A stretch of 64,000 nt of DNA from Membranipora membranacea. Its lineage: Eukaryota; Bryozoa; Gymnolaemata; Cheilostomatida; Membraniporidae. Below, piece by piece: positions 12,281 to 23,570 of this stretch. The DNA lies in the NCBI GenBank assembly GCA_914767715.1, contig OU612069.1, positions 6,696,001 through 6,760,000 on the forward strand, written 5' to 3'. Position 1 is the stretch's first letter. Every line of letters starts with the position of its first letter. Below the pieces are notes generated by a model. It saw nothing but the letters and a program-made list of their open reading frames with translations, did no database searches and was not told the DNA's origin. A program made the position numbers and the translations under genes.

Positions 12281-13156
12281 CACGGGTGGGCAACATTTTC
12301 TTGAAAAAGGCGACATTTTACGCAGGTTCAACTCAAAAGGCCGCAACATATCCTTCAGGGATAAAATTAGAGCTGGAGTAACAATTTTGGCCCTTCCTAT
12401 TTTGTCAATACTAAAACAGATTGGGGTGAAGACTGCAGTATGTTGCAAGAACAATCAACTCAGCAGAAATATCGGTTTATTTAATCTTCTGGAGTTTTGT
12501 GACGTCATGATTTGATTTTGTATGTGTCCGTATCCCTGTGTTTCATGAGTATGAAAAAGGGCAGGGTGGGTGTGGAAGGGATGCCGTAGCGTCCTCTAGC
12601 GAAATATGTGAAAAGAGTTCATAACGGGACAGCTGTTATGTAAAAGAAAGTATTTTCGTGCAGCAAATTTCAAAAAAATCTTTTTTAGCATCCTGACTGA
12701 ATTTTCATTTTATAGCTTCCTCCTGCGAGGGGAATATTTTTTTATGATTTTTGCAAATGCTTGTAATTTGAAAGGCAATACGGATCATTTCAACCATAAT
12801 GAAGGAGCACTTCTAACAAAGTTATTTTTTGATACAAATCTGCCTTGCTTCCAAAATGATGGTTTTGCAAAAAATACTAATTACTATTACGTTAGAGAAC
12901 TTTGCAACTTTAACATCCAAAGGTCACCGTTTTGTGTTATTTTGAAAGAAAAACAACTTGAGAAAGTCCTTGGCACCAGTACCACAGTTATGATGATTAT
13001 GTGTAGATTGGTTAGAGCGCTATGCATACTTGGTTCTCCACATAACGAAAGAGGATTCAACTTTGATGTATAATAACTGATTTAGGCATAATGCCACAAT
13101 TAGGCCCGCAAAAGATTACCCATTATGCCGCACTAGCCGCAGGTTGCCCACAGCTG
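12281..13156. mobile_element. Non-autonomous hAT-type element with an 8-bp target duplication
   Basis: The left end is CACGGGTGGGCAAC (12281-12294) and the right end GTTGCCCACAGCTG (13143-13156). Identical GTCTAGAC flanks lie at 12273-12280 and 13157-13164. The GTGGGCAAC terminal motif and the 8-bp duplication fit hAT. Subterminal AAAGGC/GCCGCA motifs recur at both ends. The open frame at 12744-13073 has no family signal and is probably not a transposase. Element length 876 bp. Confidence 0.8.
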
Positions 13157-13214
13157 GTCTAGACTCTAGAGCTCAAGTTATCATTCCAAATTTCGAAAAT
13201 AAATAAACTTCTTT

Positions 13215-13490
13215 TTTTGACTGACATAAGCAATTATCAAGCTACACACCTAAGATTTGATTGTTTTGGAAGTAGAATAAATGCATACATAAGACGTCAG
13301 CAGGGCAGCAATTTACATAATTTTTTAACAACTTTCCAGCGATCCTTGTTTACTAAAAATACAACTATCATTTTCCTCAAGAGATGAGCAATCCAATGGT
13401 AAAAAAGTTTGATCTGTCAGGCCATTTGAAAATTACGCTTCTGCTCATAAGAAAATGTGCCTATACATGATTTTGCCGATTTCTGATACT
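13215..13490 (+). mobile_element. SINE body copy without a clear head
   Basis: The sequence starts GACTGACATAAGCAATTATC and follows the same consensus as the copies at 13700-13930 and 40.08-41.4 kb: an ACCT(A/C)AGATTT block, a GGGCAGCAATTTA block, then a tail with GAGCAATCCAATG. It is diverged and has no intact tRNA-like head. Confidence 0.65.
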
Positions 13491-13589
13491 TTCTTTTTCT
13501 GGGCACAAATATGCTGTTATCTGCTACATAACGTATATTCGTCCATAGTTAATTGTAAGATCTATATGATAACACAAGCATGATCTACC

Positions 13590-13930
13590 TCAGTAACTCA
13601 GTAGCTCAGTCATTAAATCCTTGCACATAGATTTATGGTTGCTGGGTTCGAGCCCTGCTCGTAACAGTATTCTTTTCTCGATCAAGATATTGATTATATA
13701 TGGTGTAAAGAAAAATCGTCTTCTATGACTGACATATGCATGTATCGAGCTACAGACCTCAGATTTGGAGGACACACTCAAAGTGTGCATTTCTTTGTCC
13801 GTCATCAAAGTGGAATGATTGCACACATAAGCCAGCAGCATGGCTGCAATTTATATCATTTCTCAATTGTTATCAGTAAAGCTTTCGAAATGTTGGCAGA
13901 TTGTTTACCAAAACAAACTCCTGTCTTTTT
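13590..13930 (+). mobile_element. tRNA-headed SINE fused to the start of the transposase-like gene
   Basis: A tRNA-like head (CAGTAGCTCAGTCATTAAA as A box, GGGTTCGAGCCC at 13644-13655 as B box) is followed by the shared SINE body from about 13725. The body is cut near 13930, where sequence of the transposase-like gene begins. The reading frame of that gene stays open back through the SINE to an ATG at 13725, so the first ~68 codons of that frame are SINE-derived. Confidence 0.65.
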
Positions 13931-14885
13931 TAGAACATCATACAGAGACAAAGATAGCTTTTTACGTTACTTTGGTCTTGGAAATTGGGGAAAGCTCACC
14001 CAGGAGGAACAGGCATTACACACATTCCAAGACTGCAATGTTTGTTCGACAGAGCACAGAAAAAGGTACATTAAGCTGTGGAGAAATGCCTTGGGACTTT
14101 TCAAGACTTTTGGAGACGAGGGCGATCAACCCACTGCCCCACCTCCAAAACCGATGTCAGATCAAGAAAAACAAGAGCTCATCCGCAGGACGATTGAGAA
14201 AATAGGGGACACATCTGTTGCAGCCACCAATAAAGCAGTGCTAGCCCATGATGTGAGCTACAGGAAGCTTCAAAATATACGAAGGGGGATAACTTTGGAG
14301 AGGGAAGAATGCGCTAGGCCAAAATACATACCAAAGTTGGACAAATATGTGTTTGATGTGGAATCAGTGTGCAACACCATTGCCGACTGCACTCAGAGAG
14401 GTACTAAGATAAACTGGGCTAGATTAGCAAGAGACAACCCGGTCTTTATATCTGACACGCAGAAAATGGCCCTAAACGGCAACCAGATACTGAAAGACTA
14501 TGCAGTAACCGAAGGGCTGATCGCTGAGGAGACAGTTACGAAGAGGGCAAGAAGAAGCAAGAGAAAGCTGGAGCTGGGCGGTGTGAAGTTCACAATATCA
14601 GACTCCCTGCCAACAGCAACGCAGCTGAAACAGGAAACAGTCGACAGAATTGCCAAAGGGGAGCTGGACATAGGAACACCCTTAGTACCCATCAACTTAG
14701 ATGTCCTGAAGATAGGAAAAGACGGAAATCTCAAAAAAGAAAATTGACGACCCGTGGAAGGGCGTACAGCCTCCAGAAGATTATGGACAGGCTATTGACT
14801 ACTCAAGAATCTGCCGGCTATCTCAGAGATGCATTCCCAGATGACGCAGACTTCAATGATACTCGGAAATATCTTGAAGACAAAG
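13931..14885 (+). pseudogene. Transposase-type repetitive gene, N-terminal exon, frame broken
   Basis: After the SINE junction an open frame runs to a TGA at 14745-14747. It includes a possible zinc cluster (CNVC, then EHRKRY, about 14037-14066), a proline-rich hinge, a basic RARRSKRK patch and a GGVKF segment. Immediately after the A-rich run 14734-14744, another frame continues with TTRGRAYSLQKIMDRLL and on to the donor AAAG/GTAAAA at 14885, in phase with the next exon. So one base has been lost, or two gained, in the A run. The start is unclear because the 5' end is SINE. The full-length protein resembles, from memory, large repetitive proteins of cnidarian and sponge genomes that look transposase-derived; I could not confirm that. 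Confidence 0.6.
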
Positions 14886-15022
14886 GTAAAATTTTCAAGT
14901 TTTAAGTTTAATGTTAAGACTGCGTAATCAAATTTATATAAAAATCAAAACCTTGTTTGGATGGACTTTCTCTTATATTTTAGAGAATATCAAAACATAT
15001 AATTATAATTATATAATTTCAG

Positions 15023-16622
15023 GTATATATACTACAGCTAAGTCAGTGGAGGAATTAAATTCGCAGATGGGACAACGCCTTTTCACAATCTGGCACGATC
15101 ACTCTACTGTCGCCGGCCGCAGTCACTTTCTAGTACTTGTCTCGATGATTTATGATCCTCTAGTATTTCTCACACCTGAAGAATACAATGAAAAACACAA
15201 TATCAGGTAAAACTAAAAAGTCTGAAATCATTTTAGGTCATTGGTGGAATACATGCCAAATCATTGCCCGTACTAGATATTCATCATGGTTCAAAAATTA
15301 AGTAACTCTACTGCATTAACTACATATATGCACCTTATACTTTCATATTTTTTTCCCTCAACAGGAATGGCAGTGCTATAATTAGCCGTATAGAGCGGCC
15401 AGAGGTATATATATTTGCTCGTTCGCAAAGTACAGTGAAGCACCAGATGCTATATACGCCATACAGGGCAAATGATCTGAAGGATCTCATTCCATCAGTA
15501 GCAGCTTCAGGCCGTATATACGAATCAGTCATGAGAATTGGGATAGGTATGTGTTGCTATATCCAATAATGTTTAGCATATCTTGCCTAGTGCTAGCCAT
15601 AAGATGGCTCAATAACATTCAGCTTACTAACTGTTCAAAGGAATGTAATGTCATGTGTTTCAATAAAATAATATCCTAGGATAGAAAAATAATCAGCCCA
15701 GTCAAGTCAAGCCTAGCCTAAAACACTGTTATCCTGCTTTTAGGAGATTCACCTGCTAGGGCATTTGAAGCCGGTAACCAGATAAATGGGCACTTTCCAA
15801 GCCACTGCGGAGTGGACATTAGAAGGATAAAGTCATACAACGCTTTGTCAACACCAAAGTACAAATCGAGCTCTGATCGGCTGGAGAAGATAAGAGAGTC
15901 TAGTCGATGGAACAACCGCATGGATGGAGACTTATCAGTCTATGACAATTTGGATGTCTGTACACGTTACCACCCCCAACCCCTCACTCCCCATGACTGC
16001 ACATTAATCAAGTTTTTAATTGAGATTACCCTATAGGAGTTTAGTTTTCGCGGCATTTAGGATTCGCTTTTCACGTTATTGCCTAAGTAGCGAAATTTAG
16101 TGTATCTTAAATTTATCTCCCTCACCATAGTTTCATAAACAATGTACAATCATACAGGATACACCTTACCTACACATGCAAGTTAGTGTGGTGTAGTGGT
16201 CTAAGTGTCTGCCTTGCAATCAGATGGAGGGTTATCCCAGCTTGGACATTTTTTTTTAATTTTCACTAATAAGCCTATTAGCGAAATTTAGTACTAGTGA
16301 AATTTAGTACCAGGTCCAGGTCCGAAATTAAACTCTAGCTAAATTAAACTCCTATAGGGTAACTTGTTTGAAGCATGTTTGTAACATTTGTTGTTGTTTG
16401 CCTTTCAGGTTAAAACACTACGTGAGGAACTTACCGCTCGAGGAATAGATATAGACGGAATGGATAGAGAGCAGTGTAAAAAAAGTCTTGACGATCATCT
16501 GTGTGGAGTAAAACGGCCATTGGCGTTGTTGTGCACCAACTGTCTTGAGTCCTTGCCCAGAGCCCACAGCCAGTACACAGTTGCTCATCTGGAAATACTA
16601 CATGATCTAAAATCAATAATAG
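15023..16622 (+). pseudogene. Transposase-type gene, central exons 2-5
   Basis: Four exons join without phase conflict: 15023-15206, 15365-15546, 15744-15955 and 16409-16622. Across them are an RSHFLVLVSMIYDPL strand, a GIGDSPARAFEAGNQ motif, then a SAP-like VKTLREELTARGID segment with a GVKRP turn, and EILHDLKSIIG. The two conserved acidic/His contexts (GDSPA and LHDLK) are candidates for two metal ligands of an RNase H-like transposase core. This is inference from motif style, not a verified alignment. Intron 4 (15956-16408) holds a 331-bp MITE. The exons themselves show no stop. Confidence 0.6.
16029..16359. mobile_element. MITE with CCCTATAGGAGTTTA termini, TA duplication
   Basis: TA (16027-16028), then CCCTATAGGAGTTTA, and at the right end TAAACTCCTATAGGG followed by TA (16360-16361). 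The inside carries GCGAAATTTAGT repeats and a tRNA-like block (TGGTGTAGTGGTCTAAG then GGGTTATCCC) at 16188-16245. It sits in an intron. A second copy lies in opposite orientation at 17600-17942. Confidence 0.8.
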
Positions 16623-16719
16623 GTAATAATATTTTAACAGGTGAAGTATTTACTATAGTAAGGATAGGTTGCCAATGAAAATAATATTGTACAAGTGATT
16701 TCGGAGAAAGCTCGTTTAA

Positions 16720-16822
16720 GCGCACAAACTGTGGCGGAATAGCTGGTAGAGGCATTTCATTATCAACCAAGTGGTTTCATAATGAAATGCCTCTACCAGC
16801 TATCCCGCCACAGTTTGAGCGC
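16720..16822. repeat. 44-bp inverted duplication of exon sequence
   Basis: 16720-16763 is the reverse complement of 16779-16822 with two mismatches, separated by a 15-nt loop. The right arm is coding (exon 6 of the transposase-type gene); the left arm has no coding role. The geometry fits template switching or hairpin-mediated repair. Confidence 0.9.
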
Positions 16823-16901
16823 TATATTGTGAAAGAGATGCCAAACATTTTTCCCCCTCAGCTAAAAGCAGATATGACAGCTGCCCTTCCAGGGATGCAG
16901 A
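16772..16901 (+). pseudogene. Transposase-type gene, exon 6, damaged acceptor side
   Basis: The frame reading NEMPLPAIPPQFERYIVK continues to a donor at 16901 (CAGA/GTATGT) in phase with exon 7. At the 5' side no acceptor gives the phase needed after exon 5, and the 44-bp segment just upstream (16720-16763) is an inverted copy of the exon's own start (16779-16822). The inverted copy has probably replaced the original intron end. Confidence 0.5.
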
Positions 16902-17212
16902 GTATGTAACATATTTCTGTTACAATTATTCCCTCATTGCTACTGAACGTCACCAATATACTTGCTGGTTACAAATTATGCGATTTGCCAGGCACCATCC
17001 TTTCCAGCATAACAATCAAAACTGAAGAGAAAAGTAAAGCAAGCCACACCATTTAAAATGTTTAGGGTTGAGTTGGTGTCGAGTTGTGGAAATAACTTGG
17101 AAGGTTAGTCAACTCAAGTTTGCTAGAAACTGCAACAATGTTACTGTTTTGTGAAAAATTGTGCAGTTATGTTTTTTTGAAAATTATTTCAACCCTCAAT
17201 CACATGTTGTAG

Positions 17213-17454
17213 ATCACCAACACGAAATCTCTGGCAGTAATGCAAGACTCACACTCTTACGTCTCTGGGTGTTTATTACGAAACAAAGAGAGAAGACAGG
17301 AAACGATACCGTGACAACCAGAAGAGTGCAAAGGTTACTGGGCAACCTTTGCCATATACAACATCTTGCCTATTCAATGGAAACAGAGAGAAATTCTAAA
17401 ACAATCCTGGCGATGCACAATCTTACCTATGTCTTCGCTCTAGACTACATGAAA
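17213..17454 (+). pseudogene. Transposase-type gene, exon 7
   Basis: Acceptor TTGTAG at 17207-17212 and donor AAA/GTAAGC at 17454; 242 nt that complete the single base left by exon 6. It codes a helical, basic segment (RLTLLRLWVFITKQRE ... RRVQRLLGNL) ending MHNLTYVFALDYMK. No stop inside. Confidence 0.6.
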
Positions 17455-17599
17455 GTAAGCTCCAACATCCACATTTAGCTTTAAATATCATTGTGTTGCC
17501 ATTGATGAAGCTTTCATAAGACAGTCAGGTATCATTGAGGAAAACAAATTATCAGCTGATTCTAATATTTACGGCCAGGCCTACTTTGTTTTCTTTATA

Positions 17600-17942
17600 C
17601 CCTATAGGAGTTTAATTTAGCTAAAGTTTAATTTCGCTACTATGGTGAGTGAGTGAAATCTAAGATACACTAAATTTCACTAGAAGGCTTACTAGCGAAA
17701 ATTTAAAAAAAATGTCCAAGCTGGTTTGCCCTCCATCTGATTGCAAGGCAGACACTTAGACCACTACACCACACTGCATTGCATGTACATGCAAGGAGTT
17801 TTCCTGTATAATTGTACGTTGTTTATGAAACTGAGTGAAGTTTATTGCTTAGGAAGTAATTTCCGCTATCATAAAATTTCGCTACTTAGGCAAAAACAGA
17901 AAAGCGAATCCTAAATGCCGCGAAAACTATACTCCTATAGGG
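17600..17942. mobile_element. MITE with CCCTATAGGAGTTTA termini, inverted second copy
   Basis: Flanked by TA at 17598-17599 and 17943-17944, with termini as in the 16029 copy but inserted in the opposite orientation, so its tRNA-like block (17735-17790) reads on the minus strand. It sits in the next-but-one intron of the same gene. The two copies are about 1.2 kb apart and could pair. Confidence 0.8.
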
Positions 17943-18089
17943 TAGTCTTCAACTGTGTTGTGTCAAAAATCTGTTCAAGTGATTCATGTTTGCTTACAGC
18001 TGTTTCCTGAGACCAAAACAGTAAAACCCAGAGCTATGTTTGGGATGCCTTTTCACTCCATAACATCTCACTTTGCTGAGTGGTACCGG

Positions 18090-21000
18090 TGTAGTATTGT
18101 AAACTGTCCCCCGCGCGAAAACAACCCCGGGACACTTTACAATATTGTAAACTGTCCCGGGGACACTTTACAATAAAAACCGGCCTATTGTAAACTGTCC
18201 CCCCCTATTGTAAACTGTCCCCCCCTATTGTAAACTGTCCCCCCCCTATTGTAAACTGTCCCCCCCCCCCTATTGTAAACTGTCCCCCCCCCTATTTGTG
18301 ACTGTCCATATCAAGGGTCCAGCTGTTAATCACCATTCTAAATTGGTCAGATCATCTAACTGGAGCATACCATGATGTTCTGGCTGCCACTATGATGGCC
18401 AAAGCTGTACCATGGGGATGGTGGGGGTATCTCATTGACATTATGAATGAGTGTATAAAGCCATTTTTTCATATGGTACTTTGTAGATCTATTTTTCGCA
18501 AACACTAGTCGTTATTTGAAGCTCCTATGATTTAGAGATGTCTGGTTTGCGAAGAAAGGTGCACTAAGCTAACAGTGGATAGATGTGTAGTTGCCACATC
18601 ACAGAACACACATACTTTCATTGCAGGTTCATGAGCCGCGCGAAAACAACCACCCCATTCGTTCATCATAAAATCTAGCTCCGTCAAGCATTTGCCTGGG
18701 AGTGATGGCAGTCAGTCACAAGTGTGAGCGGGAGAAATAATTACTTTTGAGCTTTTCATATTGTGAGGCCTGGTATTGCACTGTAAAATATTGCTTATAC
18801 TGAGCGAAAACAACCACCCTCAAGCTGTCTTATAAAGATATCTGTTAAAAAGTCTCAAACATAATGAGCCGTGATTTTGCAGCCATAATTTGATTGTCAT
18901 GAGGTGACCGTCTACCAAATTTTAGATTGAAAGGTTAGAACTTAATTACACAACGGATAGTATGTCATTCTTTGCAAATTCATGAGCCGCGCGAAAACAA
19001 CCACCCCATTCATTCATCTTGAAATCTACCTCAATCAAGCATTTGCCTGTGAGTGATGAAAGTCAGTCACAAGTGAGACCTGGAGAAATAGCCACTTTTG
19101 AGTTTTTCATATTGTGCAGGCTGGTATTGGACTGTAAAATATTGCTTAAGCCGCGCGAAAACAACCACCCCCAAACTGTCTTATAAAGATTATCTGTCAA
19201 AAAGTCTCAATCATAATGAACCATGATTTGGCAGCCATAATTTGATTGTCATAAGGTGACTGTGTACTAAATTTCAGATTAGTAGGTCAGAACTTAATGA
19301 CACAACGGATGATATGTCGTTCTTTGCAAGTTAATGAGCTTCCTGAAAACAACCACCCCATTCATTCATCTTGAAATCTACCTCAATCAAGGATTTGCCT
19401 GTGAGTGATGACAGTCAGTCACAAGTGTGGCTGGGAGAAATAACCTCTTTGAGCTTTTCAAATTGTGCGGCCTGGTATTGCACTGTAAAACATTGCTTAA
19501 GCTGCGCGAAAACAACCACCCCCCAAGCTGTCTTATAAAAATTATCTGTCAAAAAGTCTCAAACGAAATGAACCATGATTTTCTAGCAATAATGTGATTG
19601 TCATGAGGTGACTGTGTCCCTAATTTTGGATTAAAAGGTTAGAAATTAATGACACAACAGATGATATGTCATTCTTTGCAAGTTCATGAGCCGCGCGAAA
19701 ACAACCACCCCATTCATTCATCATAAAATCTGCCTCAATCAAGTATTTGCCTGTGAGTGATGAAAGTCAGTCACAAGTGAGACCTGGAGAACTAACCACT
19801 TTTGAGTTTTTCATATTGTGCGGCCTGGTATTGGACTGTAAAATATTGCTTAAGCCGCGCGAAAACAACCACCATTCTTGATTGAGGTAGATTTCAAGAT
19901 GAATGAATGAGGTGGTTGTTTTCGCGCGGCTCATGAACTTGAAAAGAACAACATATCATCCGTTGTGTCATTAAGTTCTGACCTACTAATCTGAAATTTG
20001 GTACAGAGTCACCTTATGACAATCACATTATGGCTGCCAAATCATGGGTCATTATGATTGACACTTTTTGACAGATAATCTTTATAAGACAGCTTGGGGG
20101 GTGGTTGTTTTCGCGCGGCTTAAGCTATATTTTACAGTCCAATACCAGGCCGCACAATATGAAAACCTCAAAAGTGGTTATTTCTCCAGGTCTCACTTGC
20201 GACTGATTTTCATCACTCACAGGCAAATGATTGAGGTATCTTTCAAGATGAATGGGGTGGTTGTTTTCGCGCGACTCATGAACTTGCAAAGAACGACATA
20301 TCATCCGTTATGTAATTAAGTTCTGACCTACTAATCTGAAATTTGGTAGACGGTCACCTCATGACAATCACATTATGGATGCAAAATCACGGTTCACTAT
20401 GTTTGAGACTTTTTAACAGATATCTTTATAAGACAGTTTGGGGGGTGGTTGTTTTCGCGCGGCTTAAGCAATATTTTACAGCGCAATACCAGGCCTCACA
20501 TATTGAAAAGCTCAAAAGTAATTATTTCTCCCGCTCACACTTGTGACTGACTGCCATCACTCCCAGGCAAATGCTTGACGGAGGTAGATTTTATGATGAA
20601 TGAATGGGGTGGTTGTTTTCGCGCGGCTCATGAACCTGCAATGAAAGTATGTGTGTTCTGTGATGTGGCAACTACACATCTATCCACTGTTGGCTTAGTG
20701 CACGTTTCTTCGCAAACCAGACATCTCTAAATCATAGGAGCTTCAAATAACTAGTGTTTGCGAAAAATAGATCTACAAAGTACCATATGAAAAAGAGGCT
20801 TTATACACTCATTCATAATGTCAATGAGACACCACCACCATCCCCATGGTACAGCTTTGGCCATCATAGTGGCAGCCAGAACATCATGGTATGCTCCAGT
20901 TAGATGATCTGACCAATTTAGAATGGTGATAAACAGCTGGGCCCTTGGTATGGACAGTCACAAATAGGGGGGACAGTTTACAATAGGGGGGGACAGTTTA

Positions 21001-21161
21001 CAATAGGGGGGGACAGTTTACAATAGGGGGGGACAGTTTACAATAGGGGGGGACAGTTTACAATAGGCCTGTTTTTATTGTAAAGTGTCCCCGGGACAGT
21101 TTACAATATTGTAAAGTGTACCGGGGTTGTTTTCGCGCGGGGGACAGTTTACAATACTACA
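18090..21161. mobile_element. 3.07-kb giant foldback element, CCGG target duplication (copy 1)
   Basis: Termini TGTAGTATTGTAAACTGTCC and its exact inverse, flanked by CCGG at 18086-18089 and 21162-21165. Left (18090 to about 19873) and right (about 19874-21161) halves are near reverse complements, so almost the whole element can fold into one hairpin. From the ends inward: a GC-rich terminal block, a short tandem array of TATTGTAAACTGTCCCCCC units (18181-18297 and its inverse 20965-21066), a unique segment, then roughly 350-bp tandem units each with two copies of a GCGCGAAAACAACCACCCC motif. No protein of note is encoded. It interrupts an exon. Confidence 0.9.
18181..18297. repeat. Short tandem array near the left element end
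   Basis: Five to six units of TATTGTAAACTGTCCCCCC with variable C-run length. The inverse array is at 20965-21066, and equivalents in copy 2 are at 52261-52350 and 55545-55628. The terminal 20 bp of the element is itself one unit, so the array repeats the terminus. Confidence 0.85.
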
Positions 21162-21689
21162 CCGGCTGATTGCTCTGAGATCAATGGCTGCTGAGAATCA
21201 GGAAAGGTTCTTCAAGACGATAAAAGAAACGACAAAGTCGACAAACTACACTGATGACCATCTTGTGACCAACGCTCTGATTCGGATTCAGTCAAAGATT
21301 GAGGAGGAGCTAGTCGGAAAAGCTTGGAGGGTCCAAGAAACTGAAATCAGCAAAGAATCGAAGCAGCTTCCAGCCAGACACCAGACTATCATCACTAAGC
21401 AGATGATTGATGAAAACCCTACTCTCTTCGCTGCTCATAAGAAGCGGATAGCAGATTACCTTCTGGACGGGTTATGGCACGAGGAGCAGGATGGGAACTG
21501 GATTTTCTCGGATAGCGAGGCTGATGGAATCCCTGCCACAACTTCTGTGAAGCCGATGCACATGAGGTAATGTAGAAAAACATATCATCCCCCCCCCCTT
21601 ATACTCCGACGCAACTTTAACCAAAACATTCATAAGTTTAACATCCAGGGTATTATTATTTTTCTGAGTTTTCTAAGTTGTTTGGAACA

Positions 21690-23096
21690 TGCTTGAGGAG
21701 AAGTTTGAGCGGTACAAGATGACAAAATTAACGGGGAGCGACTCAGACAGCTACTTACATAATGATACAGATGCAATCTATGAAAAAGATGATGATGAGA
21801 ATGATGATCACAGCCAGGCTGATGAAATTGTCAGTTATGGTAAGTGCTAAGAATTTAGCTCTACCTTCCACCTTTAACCCTAAACCAAGACACAATAAAA
21901 GACTTTGACCAACACAAGAAGACAAGAAGCCATGTATTGACATCCAACACTGATAAATTACCTCTAGAACTTGGGCAATGCAGTATGATTCCATATTTAA
22001 TACAAAAAAGGTTATATTTATACAGGACTAGCTGTGACAACAGGTGTGTTTGACACAGCTGAAACACCAAGGGAGTCAGAAATGATAGAAGAGTCAACTG
22101 TTACTGACAGTACTTCAACATGTACAACTACTCCGACAGCAGACAATACCATGAACCACATAACAGGTATTGTTGTGATTTAATTTTCTTTTAGAGGTAA
22201 ACTAACCTGTATTTGCCTGAGTCATGATCACCTCGGATAAAGTAGTCCTTCTAAATATGTCGTCTAAAAAACCAAGACATAAATTAGCATTCATAATTTT
22301 AAGCACTGCATAACATTTTGTGTGTAAGCTTCCTATTTTAACCTCATTGTTATAGGTTCATCTACCGGCGAAAGCAGAGATTTGGACGGAGCCCTCTCTT
22401 CGCCCAGGATTCGAACGTGTCCAAGAGATGAAACTACAAATGGTATTATATTTTATGGAAAGCATTTCATTAGTATGGATAAGTTGACTTTTGTGACAGC
22501 TAACAAAATTATTATTTGAAAAAGCTTTTTTAATACTTAAGGTATTTTGTTCAATTGCAGGCTATCCAAAACTGTGCAGCAAATTCATTTTAGGCATGAT
22601 TGATGATTCCAGCTGGCAAGTGCAGAATTTGCAGAATATAAGTTGTTTGAATTTCGGAGATCCATTTTAAACTGAGAATTGTTTTTGTAGAAACGTTGAG
22701 CATAGGGAAGTTGACACCCAGTAGAAGTTTCTGCCAGGCAACACCACTCAAGGAAGCCTCAACATCCAAAGTTACAACTCTCATGACAGACACTTCAGGT
22801 ATGTGATATCAGTACAGATTCGACAGCAAATAATATAGCCTCCAACAAATGTCATAGCTCATATTGTTTAGTGTGAGCAATACTAAAAACTATCCTATGT
22901 GTCAATTATATCCATATATATATTATAGATATTTATATATTATATATATTATATTGTTTTATTGTAGCGCAACCTTTCAGGACTCCGAAGAGACCATGTC
23001 TAGGGTCAGGAAAGGGACCCCTACATACTTGCACCCCTATATCGACCCCAGGCTCAAGCAAAAAGGCTTCACATCACAAAAGCACACCTAAAGAAG
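21690..23096 (+). pseudogene. Transposase-type gene, C-terminal acidic and Ser/Thr/Pro-rich exons 9-13
   Basis: Exons about 21680-21839, 22026-22166, 22356-22442, 22691-22798 and 22968-23096 join in one phase. They code LEEKFERYKMTKL, an acidic run (EKDDDENDDHSQADE), then a Thr/Ser-rich stretch and a basic Ser/Pro tail (TPKRPCLGSGK ... SSKKASHHKS), probably disordered. The link to exon 8 is one base out of phase with either nearby acceptor, so this is a further frame break or a separate gene starting at the ATG at 21690. The last donor (23096) leaves one base and no following exon is seen nearby; the terminal exon at 41546 has the matching phase. Confidence 0.55.
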
Positions 23097-23368
23097 GTAA
23101 TATATGTGAACCTGTCATTGATTCCAAACCTCCATTTAATGATTTATCATACTCCAGGGTAATAAGGTAACTGGTTCGGAATTGCCCTCTCACGTCAAAA
23201 CCTTCAAAAATGAAGAGTTGCCCTCTCTCTTCGAATTTTCACAGGCTTTGATATGATTGGCCCATTACATCTTACTTTTTTCTTATTGGCCTGTTCAATA
23301 ACTTCATACTGATTACAATATCTGTGTTGGGGAACACTGAGTTAGTTATCGATATTGCTAGTAGTTAA

Positions 23369-23570
23369 AGATTATCTAGCAGGATAATCTTGGGGGCTAA
23401 CCAATAAAAACACCTTGTGCAGAAGAGTCTTTTACATACCCCTGTGGATTTTCATAGCTTTCAGTGCACTTGGGGGCCCATGGCATGTTCTCAAGCACAA
23501 CCATGTCTAGCAGCACTCACAAAAACATTCACCAGCTGTGCATAGAAAGCTCTGACGTATGTTATTTCCT
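23369..23570 (+). repeat. Left terminal inverted repeat (202 bp)
   Basis: Pairs with 28885-29086. Includes an internal self-complementary start (GATTATC...GATAATC) that could form a small terminal hairpin. Confidence 0.85.

Larger units (their letters stand above)
18000..21566 (+). pseudogene. Transposase-type gene, exon 8, split by a foldback element
   Basis: The exon starts after CTTACAG at 18000 and reads LFPETKTVKPRAMFGMPFHS to 18089, is interrupted by the element 18090-21161, and resumes after the second CCGG at 21166. Removing the element and one CCGG restores a continuous frame (EWYR then LIALRSMAAENQERFF), ending at a donor at 21566. AENQERFFKTIKE has the look of the third acidic position of a DDE-type core; this is inference. 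The exon would be 491 nt. The insertion introduces frame loss and stops, so the current allele cannot make the protein unless the element is spliced out. Confidence 0.75.

Noticed and set aside
12744-13073. 109-codon frame inside the hAT element as a transposase remnant
   Set aside because: No hAT dimerisation or catalytic motif seen; low-complexity AT-rich coding.
18181-18297. CRISPR-like array
   Set aside because: Units are contiguous 19-21 bp copies of the element terminus with no spacers, in a eukaryotic context.
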